Below are positions 35,617-44,429 of a DNA stretch of 64,000 nt, piece by piece. This DNA is from an uncultured Lachnospiraceae bacterium (GTDB lineage: Bacteria > Bacillota > Clostridia > Lachnospirales > Lachnospiraceae), in contig CAKRFY010000001.1 of the NCBI GenBank assembly GCA_934320895.1, positions 124,001 to 188,000 of the forward strand, in the 5' to 3' direction. A program made the translations under genes and the position numbers. Each line of letters begins with the position of its first letter. Position 1 is the stretch's first letter. The notes under the pieces were generated by a model that was not told the origin of the DNA, did no database searches, and saw only the letters and a list, made by a program, of their open reading frames with translations.

Positions 35617-37878
35617 TTATTCTTCATTCTTCTTCCAATTCTCGTATGAGATATAATCTGCTATCTCAACTCCACCAAACGAATCTGCTGAAAGATAAGT
35701 GTCCTCATTTATCACTCCATTGAAAATAACATTTTTCAAAGTATCCTGAAATAATCCTGATACAAGAACTTCATCTGATGTTACAGTTGCATTTGCTGTC
35801 AAATTTATCTCTCCACCTGACAGTATCAGTCCTTTAAATTTTCCATGCACAGTTACATTTCCTGTTGCTATTACAATTCCTTCAGTATAATCTGTTGGTA
35901 AAATATAGTTACTATCCACTAGAATAACTACCTTGTGTTGCAACGAAGCTATATCCTTTTCATCCTTGATCTTGCATACTCTCGCTGAATCACCATTTGC
36001 ATCAACAATTTCTTTTACTTTATCTTTATTTACAAGATAGTCAAATAATGGGCTTTTTGTTTTATCTTCCTGTGCATCTTTTTTATTTCCATCTGTTATG
36101 CGAACATTGTCATCTGTTACGCCCTCATGTGCCGCTGTAAGTCCAAGCTGTAACGCTTTATACTTCTTTGCAAAATTTGCTGCACTTGTAAAAATGCTTC
36201 CACTTACATCCCAATCCGATGAATCAACTCCCAATGCTACTTTCTGCTTTAATTGAGTATCAGCTTTTTCTCTATACAAAATATTGCCACCTAATGTAAT
36301 AACCTTACTTTCATCTACTACTAATGCATCTTTTGTGGCGTAGATACTTGCATTTGCATCAACTTTACTCTTATTCTCTTTATAGTATTCTGCAAAAAAA
36401 TCATTTGCTTTTTGCTCAGACTTAAAATTAAGATAATAGTTTACAAATAAATTCTTATCACCTACTGATTCACTCATACTGTAATAATATGGCACAACTT
36501 GTTTTTTGGCATCAAGATAGTTAGAAATATTGCTTACTTTTGTCGCATTTTCATATTTTTTAAGACCTGTTTCAGTAAATTTTACTGCCGGATTTTCTGA
36601 TTTAACATCCAGATATTCTGATGGTACATAATACGCAAGCTGATTTGTTCTTACAGCAAGTGATTCACCCATTGTAATATCAGAATTTCCCATGCTGCTT
36701 GCACCTCTTGAAATAAATGTTTTTCCTGAAAGTACAAGGCTTTTTAGTTTTTCCATATTAAGCTTACTATTCTTTCCATTTATTATGACCGCACTATTAT
36801 ACGATGCATCATTTCGGCTGTCACTTTCTTTGGTACCATAATTTTTCTGAAAATTGTACCCATAATAAACACCAGATACTTCCACATTACTATTTTCACC
36901 ATCAATTGACAAATCATCGGCAACATAACTGATTCCATCTATTAAAAGCTTTGAACCTTTTCCTGTCGTTTTTATATTCTGTGTCCAAATACCCAAATCA
37001 GACACATTCCCACTTCTTATTATAAGTGACGCTCCATTGCCTGATACAATATCTCCGCGTGTAATAATAGTATCTCCACTAAATACCGCTGCACTGTTAG
37101 TCTCTGAACTCTTTATACCACCTGCACCTGCATATACATTACCAGATACAGCTATATTATCTGCACTTGCATCTATGCTGTCATCCGCAATAAGTGCATA
37201 TTTCATAAAAGCTGCCGTCTGAAACTTTTTGTCAAATACCATCTTAGGTGCCTCAAATACAATATCCGTCTTAATATCCGTTCCATACCCTGTATTTTCC
37301 TCATGTGCAACTTTTATATTTTTGAGAATAAACACGCCCTTTTTATAATCAATGTCATATTCTGCATCTGACTCACTTGTCTTAAAACACTCTCTTTTAG
37401 CTTTTTTAATATCATCTGGATCAGTTTTCTTTGCTATACAATCTTTTACAACATCAACCTTATATTTCGCTATTGTATACAATTTTTTGTTTGAATCAAT
37501 ATCATCTGGACTTGTATTTTTTGCCACACTGTTATCCCAAAATTTATCCTCCAGCTTTTCAAGATACTCTATCTGAAACTGTTCCTGAAGATTTTTACCC
37601 TCTGATGTATAAATGCTGTAATTTTCAAGGACATCTGAATACGACTCTTTTACCGCTTCCGCAGATATTTCACTAAGTCCGCTTTTCATCATATCCATGA
37701 TATCTTCGGTGTTGTAGAAGTTCTTTCTGGTACTGCTCTGTACTTCCTTCATCTCAATATTTGTCATTGTAATCTTTGTTATTATAAGAGCTACTACACT
37801 GACAAATGTAAGGATTATAAGCACTGCGATAAGCGCAGAACCTTTATTTTGTTTTGCAAAAGATTCATGTTTTCTCAT
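35617..37878 (-). CDS. Very large PilX/GspK-like minor pilin with a repetitive beta-helix-like body
   Basis: A 753-residue protein beginning with a QNKGSALIAVLIILTF segment, the PilX/GspK style in which the +5 glutamate is missing, followed by a helical stalk. Residues ~225-420 form a repetitive stretch of short beta-strands with Gly-Asn/Ser turns (AVSGNVYAGAGGI, IITRGDIVSGNGASL, LLIDGISYVADDLSIDG), suggesting a beta-solenoid, and a similar block returns near the C-terminus (VIATGNVTVHGKFKGLILSG). Typical PilX is ~170 residues and GspK ~300. The ATG overlaps the preceding stop (TGATG). It probably caps or sits near the pilus tip. Confidence 0.72.
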   Translation of the reverse strand: MRKHESFAKQNKGSALIAVLIILTFVSVVALIITKITMTNIEMKEVQSSTRKNFYNTEDIMDMMKSGLSEISAEAVKESYSDVLENYSIYTSEGKNLQEQFQIEYLEKLEDKFWDNSVAKNTSPDDIDSNKKLYTIAKYKVDVVKDCIAKKTDPDDIKKAKRECFKTSESDAEYDIDYKKGVFILKNIKVAHEENTGYGTDIKTDIVFEAPKMVFDKKFQTAAFMKYALIADDSIDASADNIAVSGNVYAGAGGIKSSETNSAAVFSGDTIITRGDIVSGNGASLIIRSGNVSDLGIWTQNIKTTGKGSKLLIDGISYVADDLSIDGENSNVEVSGVYYGYNFQKNYGTKESDSRNDASYNSAVIINGKNSKLNMEKLKSLVLSGKTFISRGASSMGNSDITMGESLAVRTNQLAYYVPSEYLDVKSENPAVKFTETGLKKYENATKVSNISNYLDAKKQVVPYYYSMSESVGDKNLFVNYYLNFKSEQKANDFFAEYYKENKSKVDANASIYATKDALVVDESKVITLGGNILYREKADTQLKQKVALGVDSSDWDVSGSIFTSAANFAKKYKALQLGLTAAHEGVTDDNVRITDGNKKDAQEDKTKSPLFDYLVNKDKVKEIVDANGDSARVCKIKDEKDIASLQHKVVILVDSNYILPTDYTEGIVIATGNVTVHGKFKGLILSGGEINLTANATVTSDEVLVSGLFQDTLKNVIFNGVINEDTYLSADSFGGVEIADYISYENWKKNEE

Positions 37879-39098
37879 CACGGCTTCTCCCCCTTTGTTC
37901 CATCAATGGTTATATATGGCTTTGCTCCCGCAACCCCTGCTTTTCCTTTTTCATATACGGAAACTTCAAAGTTTATAGTATGTACTGATGCAAAGTCATC
38001 TTCTGATAACTTTTTCGGTCTTACCGGACTTCCCGAATCTGTTTCGCTTATCTTCTTTAAAATCTGCGAGTTATTAGAGGCTACATCCCCGGTTCCGACA
38101 TTGCTGTAAAGTTCTGCCACATTAAGTCCTGTTATATACATCTTATAATTTGTCGGCAGACTGTCAGATACCGATCTTTTCTGAGCCACAAGATATAATT
38201 TATCAGGTATATTTATGTCTGTAGTCATATTTTTTATATTCATATAATCATTCTGATTAAATGTATGATATAAAATAAATAAGTTTTTAAGTTCTGATAT
38301 TTTTGTATCTATAAGAATATTGCTTTCATATTCATCACTTGACGAACTGTTAGCAGGATCAAGTCCTGTTGCGACATATACATACTTTACATTTATTGTA
38401 TACTCTGTTTCTGAAACAGCTTTGCTTATCTCAATATCAATCGTTCTTTTTATCTTTGCCTTTATCTCATCATCTGTAAGTTTATGGCTTACCTCTGCGC
38501 CACTATGTTTCTGTTTGTAATCATCACAATACGAAGCATAAACTGACTTAAACTTCAATAAAGCATCATCATCCTGATTTTCATCAGGCACAAGAATAGA
38601 ATTTGTATTGTCAAATCCATATATTTTTTTAGCTTTATCCCACGCATTATCTTCTGATTTTACATCAATCGTAACATCATAGTTTTTGTCAATCTTATCC
38701 GCATCACCTTTGAAGCTTATATTTCCATTTCCTTCCGCACCTTGCGTGTTAAGTCCATTTTGCGTTACTTCATATTTTTTATCTAAAAGATACGGGATAG
38801 TATAAACATCCTTAAAAGTTCCATCAGGCTGTTTCTCAGTCTTTGCCTGTATAAGCGTATCCTGCCCCTTAAGTTCTTCTGCGATTTCCTGTGCGAGAAG
38901 TGTCGCTTTCTGATCAGCCGCCATCTTTGTGTTGTATCCCATAGATTTTCCAAAATAATTTAAAAGTGATATTGTAAGAATTGCAAGTATTGCCATCGCA
39001 AGCATAACTTCAACAAGTGTAAATCCTGCATTTTCACCTGTCTGCATCTGCTTATTTTCTCCAATATCATTTCTTTTTGCAGTACAATTACAATTCAT
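37878..39098 (-). CDS. Minor prepilin, PilV/GspI-like
   Basis: A 406-residue prepilin. Cleavage is expected after Gly25 in GENAG, giving FTLVEVMLAMAILAILTIS with Glu at +5. The head domain is far larger than in PilV/GspI (about 130-180 residues) and is rich in Asp/Lys/Ser, with no cysteines after the leader. A GAGGTG site precedes ATG 39098. The next gene starts by overlapping its stop codon, so the two are translationally coupled. Confidence 0.8.
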   Translation of the reverse strand: MNCNCTAKRNDIGENKQMQTGENAGFTLVEVMLAMAILAILTISLLNYFGKSMGYNTKMAADQKATLLAQEIAEELKGQDTLIQAKTEKQPDGTFKDVYTIPYLLDKKYEVTQNGLNTQGAEGNGNISFKGDADKIDKNYDVTIDVKSEDNAWDKAKKIYGFDNTNSILVPDENQDDDALLKFKSVYASYCDDYKQKHSGAEVSHKLTDDEIKAKIKRTIDIEISKAVSETEYTINVKYVYVATGLDPANSSSSDEYESNILIDTKISELKNLFILYHTFNQNDYMNIKNMTTDINIPDKLYLVAQKRSVSDSLPTNYKMYITGLNVAELYSNVGTGDVASNNSQILKKISETDSGSPVRPKKLSEDDFASVHTINFEVSVYEKGKAGVAGAKPYITIDGTKGEKP

Positions 39099-39130
39099 AC
39101 AATATCACCTCAACCAATTCGCCTTTAAAG

Positions 39131-39859
39131 CTACTTTGAACCAAATATATTTTTAACGCCGTCAGTAACCCCTGTAGTGTCAGGTTCCTCATATGGCTTT
39201 CCGTTATTAGGAAGATAATAAATATTAAGTGTAAGAGTTCCTGAAAGTTTTCCTGTCTCACTGTCAAATGTAGAAGTTATTGCCGGAACTGTCATACGAT
39301 CAGCATTTTTATTTACATACTGATTAAACTTTTTAAGTCCACTGTAGGAAGCAGTATATGACACTGTTACTGCCATATATTGTCCCTGTACTGAAGCACT
39401 GGCTGAATTATCTGTACTTGAATCCGTAGTTTCTGAATCTGTGCTTGACGAGTCACTGCTGTCGGTACTTGCAGAAGTATCAGCCTCAGCACTTCCTGAT
39501 GAATTACCTTTTACAAAACTAAGCTGACTAACTTTAAAATCCATTTTTTTCTCTATATCACGGAATATCGACATAGCTTTTTCTTCTGTTACATCAACAG
39601 GATATTTATTTTTTATCTCCTCTTGTTTTTCCTTAAGCTCTGCTGTCTCTTTTCTTATCTGCTTCTCTCTTGCAATCTTGCTCTCAAGCTGCATTACCTT
39701 CTGTTCTTTCTGCTCATTTTCAGTTTCTATGCTCTGAGCCTTGCTCATCCCTTTGCTGAATACAAAGAAATATGATGCTGCAAGCAGACAGATTCCTAAA
39801 AATATTATTAGAAGTTTTTTATCTGACTCTGACATTTTTAAATCAAGTTTCTTGTTCAT
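39131..39859 (-). CDS. pilO: PilO-like pilus alignment protein
   Basis: A 242-residue bitopic protein: short cytoplasmic start, one helix (~16-33), a coiled coil (~35-85), then a Ser/Thr/Asp-rich linker (~118-150) and a ferredoxin-like C-terminal domain (YMAVTVSYTASYSGLKKFNQYV). PilO links the PilN-PilM inner complex to the pilus. ATG 39859 follows an AGGAGGG site; a longer reading to 39946 overlaps the upstream gene and has none. The low-complexity linker of SDSSSTDSET type between stalk and head is unusual. It follows the PilM-PilN fusion by 10 bp. Confidence 0.85.
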   Translation of the reverse strand: MNKKLDLKMSESDKKLLIIFLGICLLAASYFFVFSKGMSKAQSIETENEQKEQKVMQLESKIAREKQIRKETAELKEKQEEIKNKYPVDVTEEKAMSIFRDIEKKMDFKVSQLSFVKGNSSGSAEADTSASTDSSDSSSTDSETTDSSTDNSASASVQGQYMAVTVSYTASYSGLKKFNQYVNKNADRMTVPAITSTFDSETGKLSGTLTLNIYYLPNNGKPYEEPDTTGVTDGVKNIFGSK

Positions 39860-39869
39860 CTTTTCCCTC

Positions 39870-41555
39870 CTACTCTGTCTGTCCTGCATCACCTGATGTT
39901 GAAGTATCGCTGTCTGTAGCTGAGTCATCAGCCTCATTTGCACCATCAGGATTATAATTTGCCATTACTGAAAATTCCCATGATGCATTTGCTTTGCCAC
40001 TTGTACTATCTCCGCCCTGTGCTATCGACGGCGTAGAAATATCTTTTATAAGTTTCACCCTCCTGAGATTTTCCAGAAGTTTTTCAGCTCTTATTCTCTT
40101 TGCAGTAGTAAGATTGAGTGATATCACATCCCCCTCTATCTGCATGCTTCTTACTTTCATTCCTTTTGGAAGTTTTCTCTCAAGCTCGCCCATTAAAAGA
40201 AGATATTTTTCATTGCTGGTCTTTGATGCAGCATCTACTGCCTCATATTTCTGTTCACTCTGTCTTGCCTGTTCATTCTCATTATAAACTTTTTCTATAT
40301 ATGACATTTTAGAAATCTCTTCATCAAGTTCTTTCTGATGAGATACTGCCATAAACTGTCTGACAGTTGACGTCAGTATAAGAACAACACTTATCAGTAC
40401 ACATGCTGAAATAGTCACATATGCTGTATGCATTCCCTTGCTCTTATCCTGCTGTTCCTCTATTTCTTTTGATTTTACATCAATAGGTGCTATCGTCGCT
40501 CCGACAATAGAAAAATATCCTATTGTACTTACTGCTCCGTCTTTTTCAATATTCTTGCAGTTTTTGAAATCTATAAATGAGCTGTAGTCAAGACTATGTA
40601 TAGGCATAGGTATCTCATTTTCAAACATCTTTTTAAGGCCTGCAAGTCTGAAACCGTCACCTATAAGAAATAGTTCACCTTTAAGTTTTCCGCCGAGCTG
40701 TGTCTGATAGTAATCAAGCGCAGTATTTACTACATTCAAATGATAACTAAGTGAATCCCTTATATCTTCAACAGCGTTTTCAAGAGCTGCTGCACTCTCT
40801 TCATCAGCACTATCTGTCTCGGGAAGCCTGAAAAGTATCTCATTTTTCATCAGATACTGGTATGCCTCATATTCATCCTCGACATTGAACACATCATAAT
40901 CAAGCAGACCTGTCAACGCATTTTCAAAGCCATACGGTGTAACACGCTGGAATGTAATCTTGTCATCCTGAACTATAGTTATAACTGTTGACTGTTCCTC
41001 AAGCTGTACCGCAATAAAGTTTGTCTGTTTGCTGTTTTTAAGAAGTTGTACTGCACCATTTCCTATATAATCAAATGTTTCAATCCTGATACCGGCAATC
41101 TCAGCAAATGAGTAATAGTTACTTAAAATACTGTTTGGTACGGCAACAAGCATATATTTGACAAGTTTCTTTCCATCTTTCTCTGTTTCGCCCATCTTAC
41201 TATGGCTGATAACATAGTCAGACACATCCATAGGAAAATAATCTTTTATCTGCACATTTATAATAGAAGCAACTTTATTTTCTTTTACCGGTGGTATTGC
41301 GATTTCTCTTGTAACTATCTTTGATGATGCGAGTGTAAATACAACTTCTCTCTCTTTTATTCCATACTTTTGAAGTGCATCTACAAGTGCTGCCGCAAAT
41401 TCTTCTTTATCTCTTATGTATCCGTCATCAACAGCATGTTCAGGTGTTCTGAATGTAAATGCTTTATAAATCTTTGGTGATGATTTTTTATAGTCAACAA
41501 GACCTACCTTAGTCAGCCATATGCCGGCTTCAATACTTACTACCTTCTTACCCAT
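39870..41555 (-). CDS. pilM: Fused PilM-PilN type IV pilus assembly protein
   Basis: A 561-residue protein in two parts. Residues 1-~350 are an actin-like PilM (VVSIEAGIWLTKVG phosphate-1 region; FIAVQLEEQSTVITIV phosphate-2 region; LFLIGDGFRLAGL adenosine region). After a basic/Gln-rich linker, a transmembrane helix lies at ~378-398, then a coiled coil and a ~100-residue ferredoxin-like domain (GMKVRSMQIEGDVISLNL, AEKLLENLRRVKLI), which is the plan of PilN. Normally these are separate genes and PilM binds the PilN N-terminal tail. The PilN tail motif is replaced here by a covalent join. ATG 41555 has AAAGGA upstream. A small Asp/Ser/Thr-rich tail ends the protein. Confidence 0.82.
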   Translation of the reverse strand: MGKKVVSIEAGIWLTKVGLVDYKKSSPKIYKAFTFRTPEHAVDDGYIRDKEEFAAALVDALQKYGIKEREVVFTLASSKIVTREIAIPPVKENKVASIINVQIKDYFPMDVSDYVISHSKMGETEKDGKKLVKYMLVAVPNSILSNYYSFAEIAGIRIETFDYIGNGAVQLLKNSKQTNFIAVQLEEQSTVITIVQDDKITFQRVTPYGFENALTGLLDYDVFNVEDEYEAYQYLMKNEILFRLPETDSADEESAAALENAVEDIRDSLSYHLNVVNTALDYYQTQLGGKLKGELFLIGDGFRLAGLKKMFENEIPMPIHSLDYSSFIDFKNCKNIEKDGAVSTIGYFSIVGATIAPIDVKSKEIEEQQDKSKGMHTAYVTISACVLISVVLILTSTVRQFMAVSHQKELDEEISKMSYIEKVYNENEQARQSEQKYEAVDAASKTSNEKYLLLMGELERKLPKGMKVRSMQIEGDVISLNLTTAKRIRAEKLLENLRRVKLIKDISTPSIAQGGDSTSGKANASWEFSVMANYNPDGANEADDSATDSDTSTSGDAGQTE

Positions 41556-41577
41556 TTTTATTCCTTTCTGTTTACAG

Positions 41578-41648
41578 CCGGATTTTTTCAGCTTAAAAAA
41601 TGTCTGATACATACTTTTTAAGACATTCCCTAAGCTCAAAAAATCCGG
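41578..41648 (-). other. Long stem-loop between the prepilin peptidase and pilM genes
   Basis: 18-bp arms (41578-41595 and 41631-41648) match with one mismatch, and an inner AATGTCT/AGACATT stem extends the hairpin. It lies within the pilus operon upstream of the PilM-PilN ribosome binding site. No T-run follows, so it is more likely an mRNA processing or stability element than a terminator. Confidence 0.65.
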
Positions 41649-41687
41649 ATATATGTTTATATTTTTCTTCTTATATCCTTTTTCTTC

Positions 41688-42449
41688 TTATCTGCAAAGT
41701 ATGTTGACATACCAGTCAATCATCCCATTTCCCCACAACGCTGCGATAAATATCCCCAGTGAAAGATACGGCCCCATTGCAAGCATATGCTTTGCACCGC
41801 TTACCTTCATTCTTATAAGATGGATAACTGAACCTAGTATACACGCAAGTATAAATGCGAGTATTATAAGCTTCCATCCGAGAATAAGTCCTGCCGCCGC
41901 CATAAGCTTTACGTCTCCGCCGCCTATCGCCTGACCGCCTGACAAAAAATAGATTATAAATAATACAATACTTACACATATCATACCCACAAGATGTGAG
42001 ACGATATTTTGTCTGTCTATAATACACATAACTGCACCGATAACAGCTAATGTTATATTAAGACATAATGGAATTTCAAATGTTCTCTCATCGATCATTG
42101 TCAAAACAATAAGAACAGAAGTCATGAGACAATACAGCACACTGTTTATATTGATACCATTTGCCATGAAAACGATAACATACAGTATGCCGTTAAGTGC
42201 CTCAATCAATGGATACTGCTTCGATATTTTAGCTCCGCAGTTTCGACATCTGCCCCTTAAAATGATGTAGGAAAACACCGGAAACATATCATACCAGTGC
42301 AGCGTCGCACCGCAGTTCATGCAGTGTGAGCGCGGCATAATACTTTCTTTTTCAGGAATACGGTAGATACAGACATTTAGGAAGCTGCCTATAACGATAC
42401 CGTACAGGAATATAATTATGTAAAGTAAGATTGTGATTTGCACTGGCAT
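41688..42449 (-). CDS. pilD: Prepilin peptidase (A24 family)
   Basis: A 253-residue integral membrane aspartic protease that cleaves the leader from prepilins and N-methylates the new N-terminus. The N-terminal domain has the IGSFLNVCIYRIP segment and two CxxC pairs (CMNC and CRNC) that bind zinc. The catalytic aspartates lie in the MIDERTFEIP segment and in GGGDVKLMAAAG. About seven hydrophobic helices are visible. It lies between the major-pilin-like gene and pilM. Confidence 0.93.
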   Translation of the reverse strand: MPVQITILLYIIIFLYGIVIGSFLNVCIYRIPEKESIMPRSHCMNCGATLHWYDMFPVFSYIILRGRCRNCGAKISKQYPLIEALNGILYVIVFMANGININSVLYCLMTSVLIVLTMIDERTFEIPLCLNITLAVIGAVMCIIDRQNIVSHLVGMICVSIVLFIIYFLSGGQAIGGGDVKLMAAAGLILGWKLIILAFILACILGSVIHLIRMKVSGAKHMLAMGPYLSLGIFIAALWGNGMIDWYVNILCR

Positions 42450-42470
42450 TTTGGTTTGTCTCCTTTGGGA

Positions 42471-42968
42471 TTATAAGTCAGCTTCAACAGAACTGAATAC
42501 TTTGTCTGAGCCACTATAAGCCTGAGTAGTAGCTTTTTTACCTTTTAAATCAATCTTAATTTCAATTTTGTCAATACTCTTACCCTTTGTTGACTTCATT
42601 TTTCCCTGTAATGTCTCTATCTTATCATATGTTTTTTCTGTAATTTCTGGAGCAAGTAACTTAGCATCATCACTTGCAGGATTGTATACATCAATTGTTA
42701 TAACAGGATCTGTGTCATTTGCTGTAGTTTTAACTTTATCAGCATTCTCAGAATAAGCTGTAACTGCTGCTGTACTATAGCTGTTGATTATCTGTAAATC
42801 CTTTGACTCTTTTGACTTATTGATATAAGGAATTACCTGTGTTCCAACGATACCAACGAGGATAGCCATGATAGCGATAACGATGATAAGCTCTACGAGA
42901 GAGAATCCCTTGTTTCCTTCCTCCTTTCTTTTCTTCATTTCATTAAGCTTTGTCTGTAAAAAATTCAT
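42471..42968 (-). CDS. pilA: Type IV prepilin, probable major pilin
   Basis: A 165-residue prepilin: a 21-residue leader rich in Lys/Glu, cleavage after Gly21, then FSLVELIIVIAIMAILVG with Glu at +5, followed by a ~115-residue head. It is the only small pilin among the machine genes, sits next to pilC, and has a ~225-bp upstream region, so it is likely the main subunit. ATG 42968 is chosen because AAGGAG lies in the right place; a longer reading to 43157 has no binding site. The head contains no cysteines, so no disulfide-closed D-loop. Confidence 0.87.
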   Translation of the reverse strand: MNFLQTKLNEMKKRKEEGNKGFSLVELIIVIAIMAILVGIVGTQVIPYINKSKESKDLQIINSYSTAAVTAYSENADKVKTTANDTDPVITIDVYNPASDDAKLLAPEITEKTYDKIETLQGKMKSTKGKSIDKIEIKIDLKGKKATTQAYSGSDKVFSSVEADL

Positions 42969-43193
42969 TTTCCTTAATCTCCTTTTTAATGTTAAGTTTT
43001 TAGTATATACCAAGCCTAAGGTCTTTCCCAAACCCCGAAGCTCTTTTATATCATATGCCCCATGGCGGCACATAATAATCATAATAATAGAATGAACACT
43101 AAAATGTCCATATCCTGTGCAAAAAATCATGCACAAATTTGTAGTGAAGTCAAGCATATATTCGCAATCCGCTTTGATACTTGCTTGATAATG
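42969..43193 (-). promoter_or_regulatory. pilC-pilA intergenic region, candidate pilin promoter/leader
   Basis: A 225-bp gap inside the operon. It holds repeat copy D, an inverted repeat TGTGCA/TGCACA with a ~9-nt spacer (about 43116-43138), and a TTGGGA/TATACT pair 18 bp apart about 40 bp before the pilin start, which could give the major pilin its own promoter. No c-di-GMP or other riboswitch signature was recognised. Confidence 0.4.
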
Positions 43194-43198
43194 TTAAC
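43154..43198 (+). repeat. Dispersed ~46-bp intergenic repeat, copy D
   Basis: Fourth copy of the family, overlapping the pilC stop codon (43194-43196) exactly as copy C overlaps the chemoreceptor stop. Confidence 0.7.
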
Positions 43199-44405
43199 CT
43201 ATACTGTCATACATACTGTATATTGGCAGCATGATCGCTAGTATGATAGGTACGACTACGACTGCCATTATGATAATGATGATCGGCTCAAGTGCAGCCA
43301 TAAGTGACTCTGTCGCCATCTCCACCTCATCATCATAATAATCTGCAATCTTATCAAGCATGTCCTCCATATTACCTGTCTGCTCGCCTATCTCGATCAT
43401 ATGGCATACAACAGGAGGAAACACACCGCTTTCTGTAAGCGGTTTTGACAACGGAAGTCCATGTGTAACATCATCCTCAGCCTTTTTAAGTGCCCTCTTT
43501 ACGACTTCGTTTGTCATTATCTTTCTGACTATCGCGACGGCATCTACCATCTGTATACCTGATGCCATCAGTGTACTGAGCGTCCTTGTAAGTCTCGCCG
43601 ACGCTGTCTTTATGGTTAAAGTTCCAAAAAGTGGAATCTTTAATGCAATTCTTCCTATAAGCATCGCACCGCTGTCTGTATTTTTAATAGCTTTAAATGC
43701 TACTACGATACCAGCTACTATAAGCAGCATCACATACCAGTAATCTACAAAGAAATCACTGACCGACATAACAAACTTAGTTATCGCCGGAAGTTCTCCG
43801 CCTCCAAGATCATCAAATGATGCTGTAAATGTCGGTACTATCTTTATCATCATAATAGCTACTACTACTACGATAACTAATATAAGTATGATAGGATAAA
43901 TCATGGATTTTACTATCATTCCTTTAAGATGTGCATCTTTTTCAAAATGTTCGGCAAGTCTGCTAAATGTCGTGTCCATACTTCCCGATGCTTCACCAGC
44001 GGATACCATATGTATCATAATCTCTGGAAATATCTTCGGGTAATGTGACATGGCATCTGCAAGCGTCTCACCTCTCTGAACTTCACTGCTTACATTTTTA
44101 ATGGCATTTTTAAATGATTTATTCTCCGTTTGGTTGGAAAGCATGTCAAGTGCCGTGATAACAGTGACACCTGCGTTTAATATACTCTCGAACTGACGGC
44201 AGAACACTCCGAGTTCTCTCGGTTTGACCGCTTTTCCTATATGTATGTCCAAATCTTTGTTTAGCGCATTTGCCGGTGCAACCTTTACTATCAAACTGCC
44301 GTTTGAACTTAGCTTGGCTTTTGCTGCTTCTAAGTTCGGAGCTTCAAGTGTACCGGTTTTAGTCTTTCCGCTCGGCTGCACAACCTCATAATTATAATTT
44401 TCCAT
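43194..44405 (-). CDS. pilC: PilC/GspF-type pilus platform protein
   Basis: A 403-residue inner-membrane platform protein with two copies of the T2SSF domain (~70-195 and ~270-395), each a helical bundle (FCRQFESILNAGVTV; ASARLTRTLSTLMASGI) followed by hydrophobic helices. It couples ATPase motion to pilin insertion and removal. ATG 44405 follows a GGAAA-type site; the longer reading to 44447 has no support. It sits between pilT and pilA. Confidence 0.93.
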   Translation of the reverse strand: MENYNYEVVQPSGKTKTGTLEAPNLEAAKAKLSSNGSLIVKVAPANALNKDLDIHIGKAVKPRELGVFCRQFESILNAGVTVITALDMLSNQTENKSFKNAIKNVSSEVQRGETLADAMSHYPKIFPEIMIHMVSAGEASGSMDTTFSRLAEHFEKDAHLKGMIVKSMIYPIILILVIVVVVAIMMIKIVPTFTASFDDLGGGELPAITKFVMSVSDFFVDYWYVMLLIVAGIVVAFKAIKNTDSGAMLIGRIALKIPLFGTLTIKTASARLTRTLSTLMASGIQMVDAVAIVRKIMTNEVVKRALKKAEDDVTHGLPLSKPLTESGVFPPVVCHMIEIGEQTGNMEDMLDKIADYYDDEVEMATESLMAALEPIIIIIMAVVVVPIILAIMLPIYSMYDSIG

Positions 44406-44429
44406 TGGCAATTTCCTTTCAGAACCGTT

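Noticed and set aside
42969..43157. N-terminal extension of the pilin reading back to 43157
   Set aside because: A good binding site and a normal 21-residue leader point to 42968; the extension is non-coding leader.
42969..43193. c-di-GMP riboswitch before the major pilin
   Set aside because: Such switches precede pilin genes in some clostridia, but no GEMM-I or GEMM-II core sequences could be recognised here.
13972..43198. CRISPR-like array from the repeated ~46-bp elements
   Set aside because: The copies are far apart, at gene ends, with no regular spacers and no cas genes in the window.
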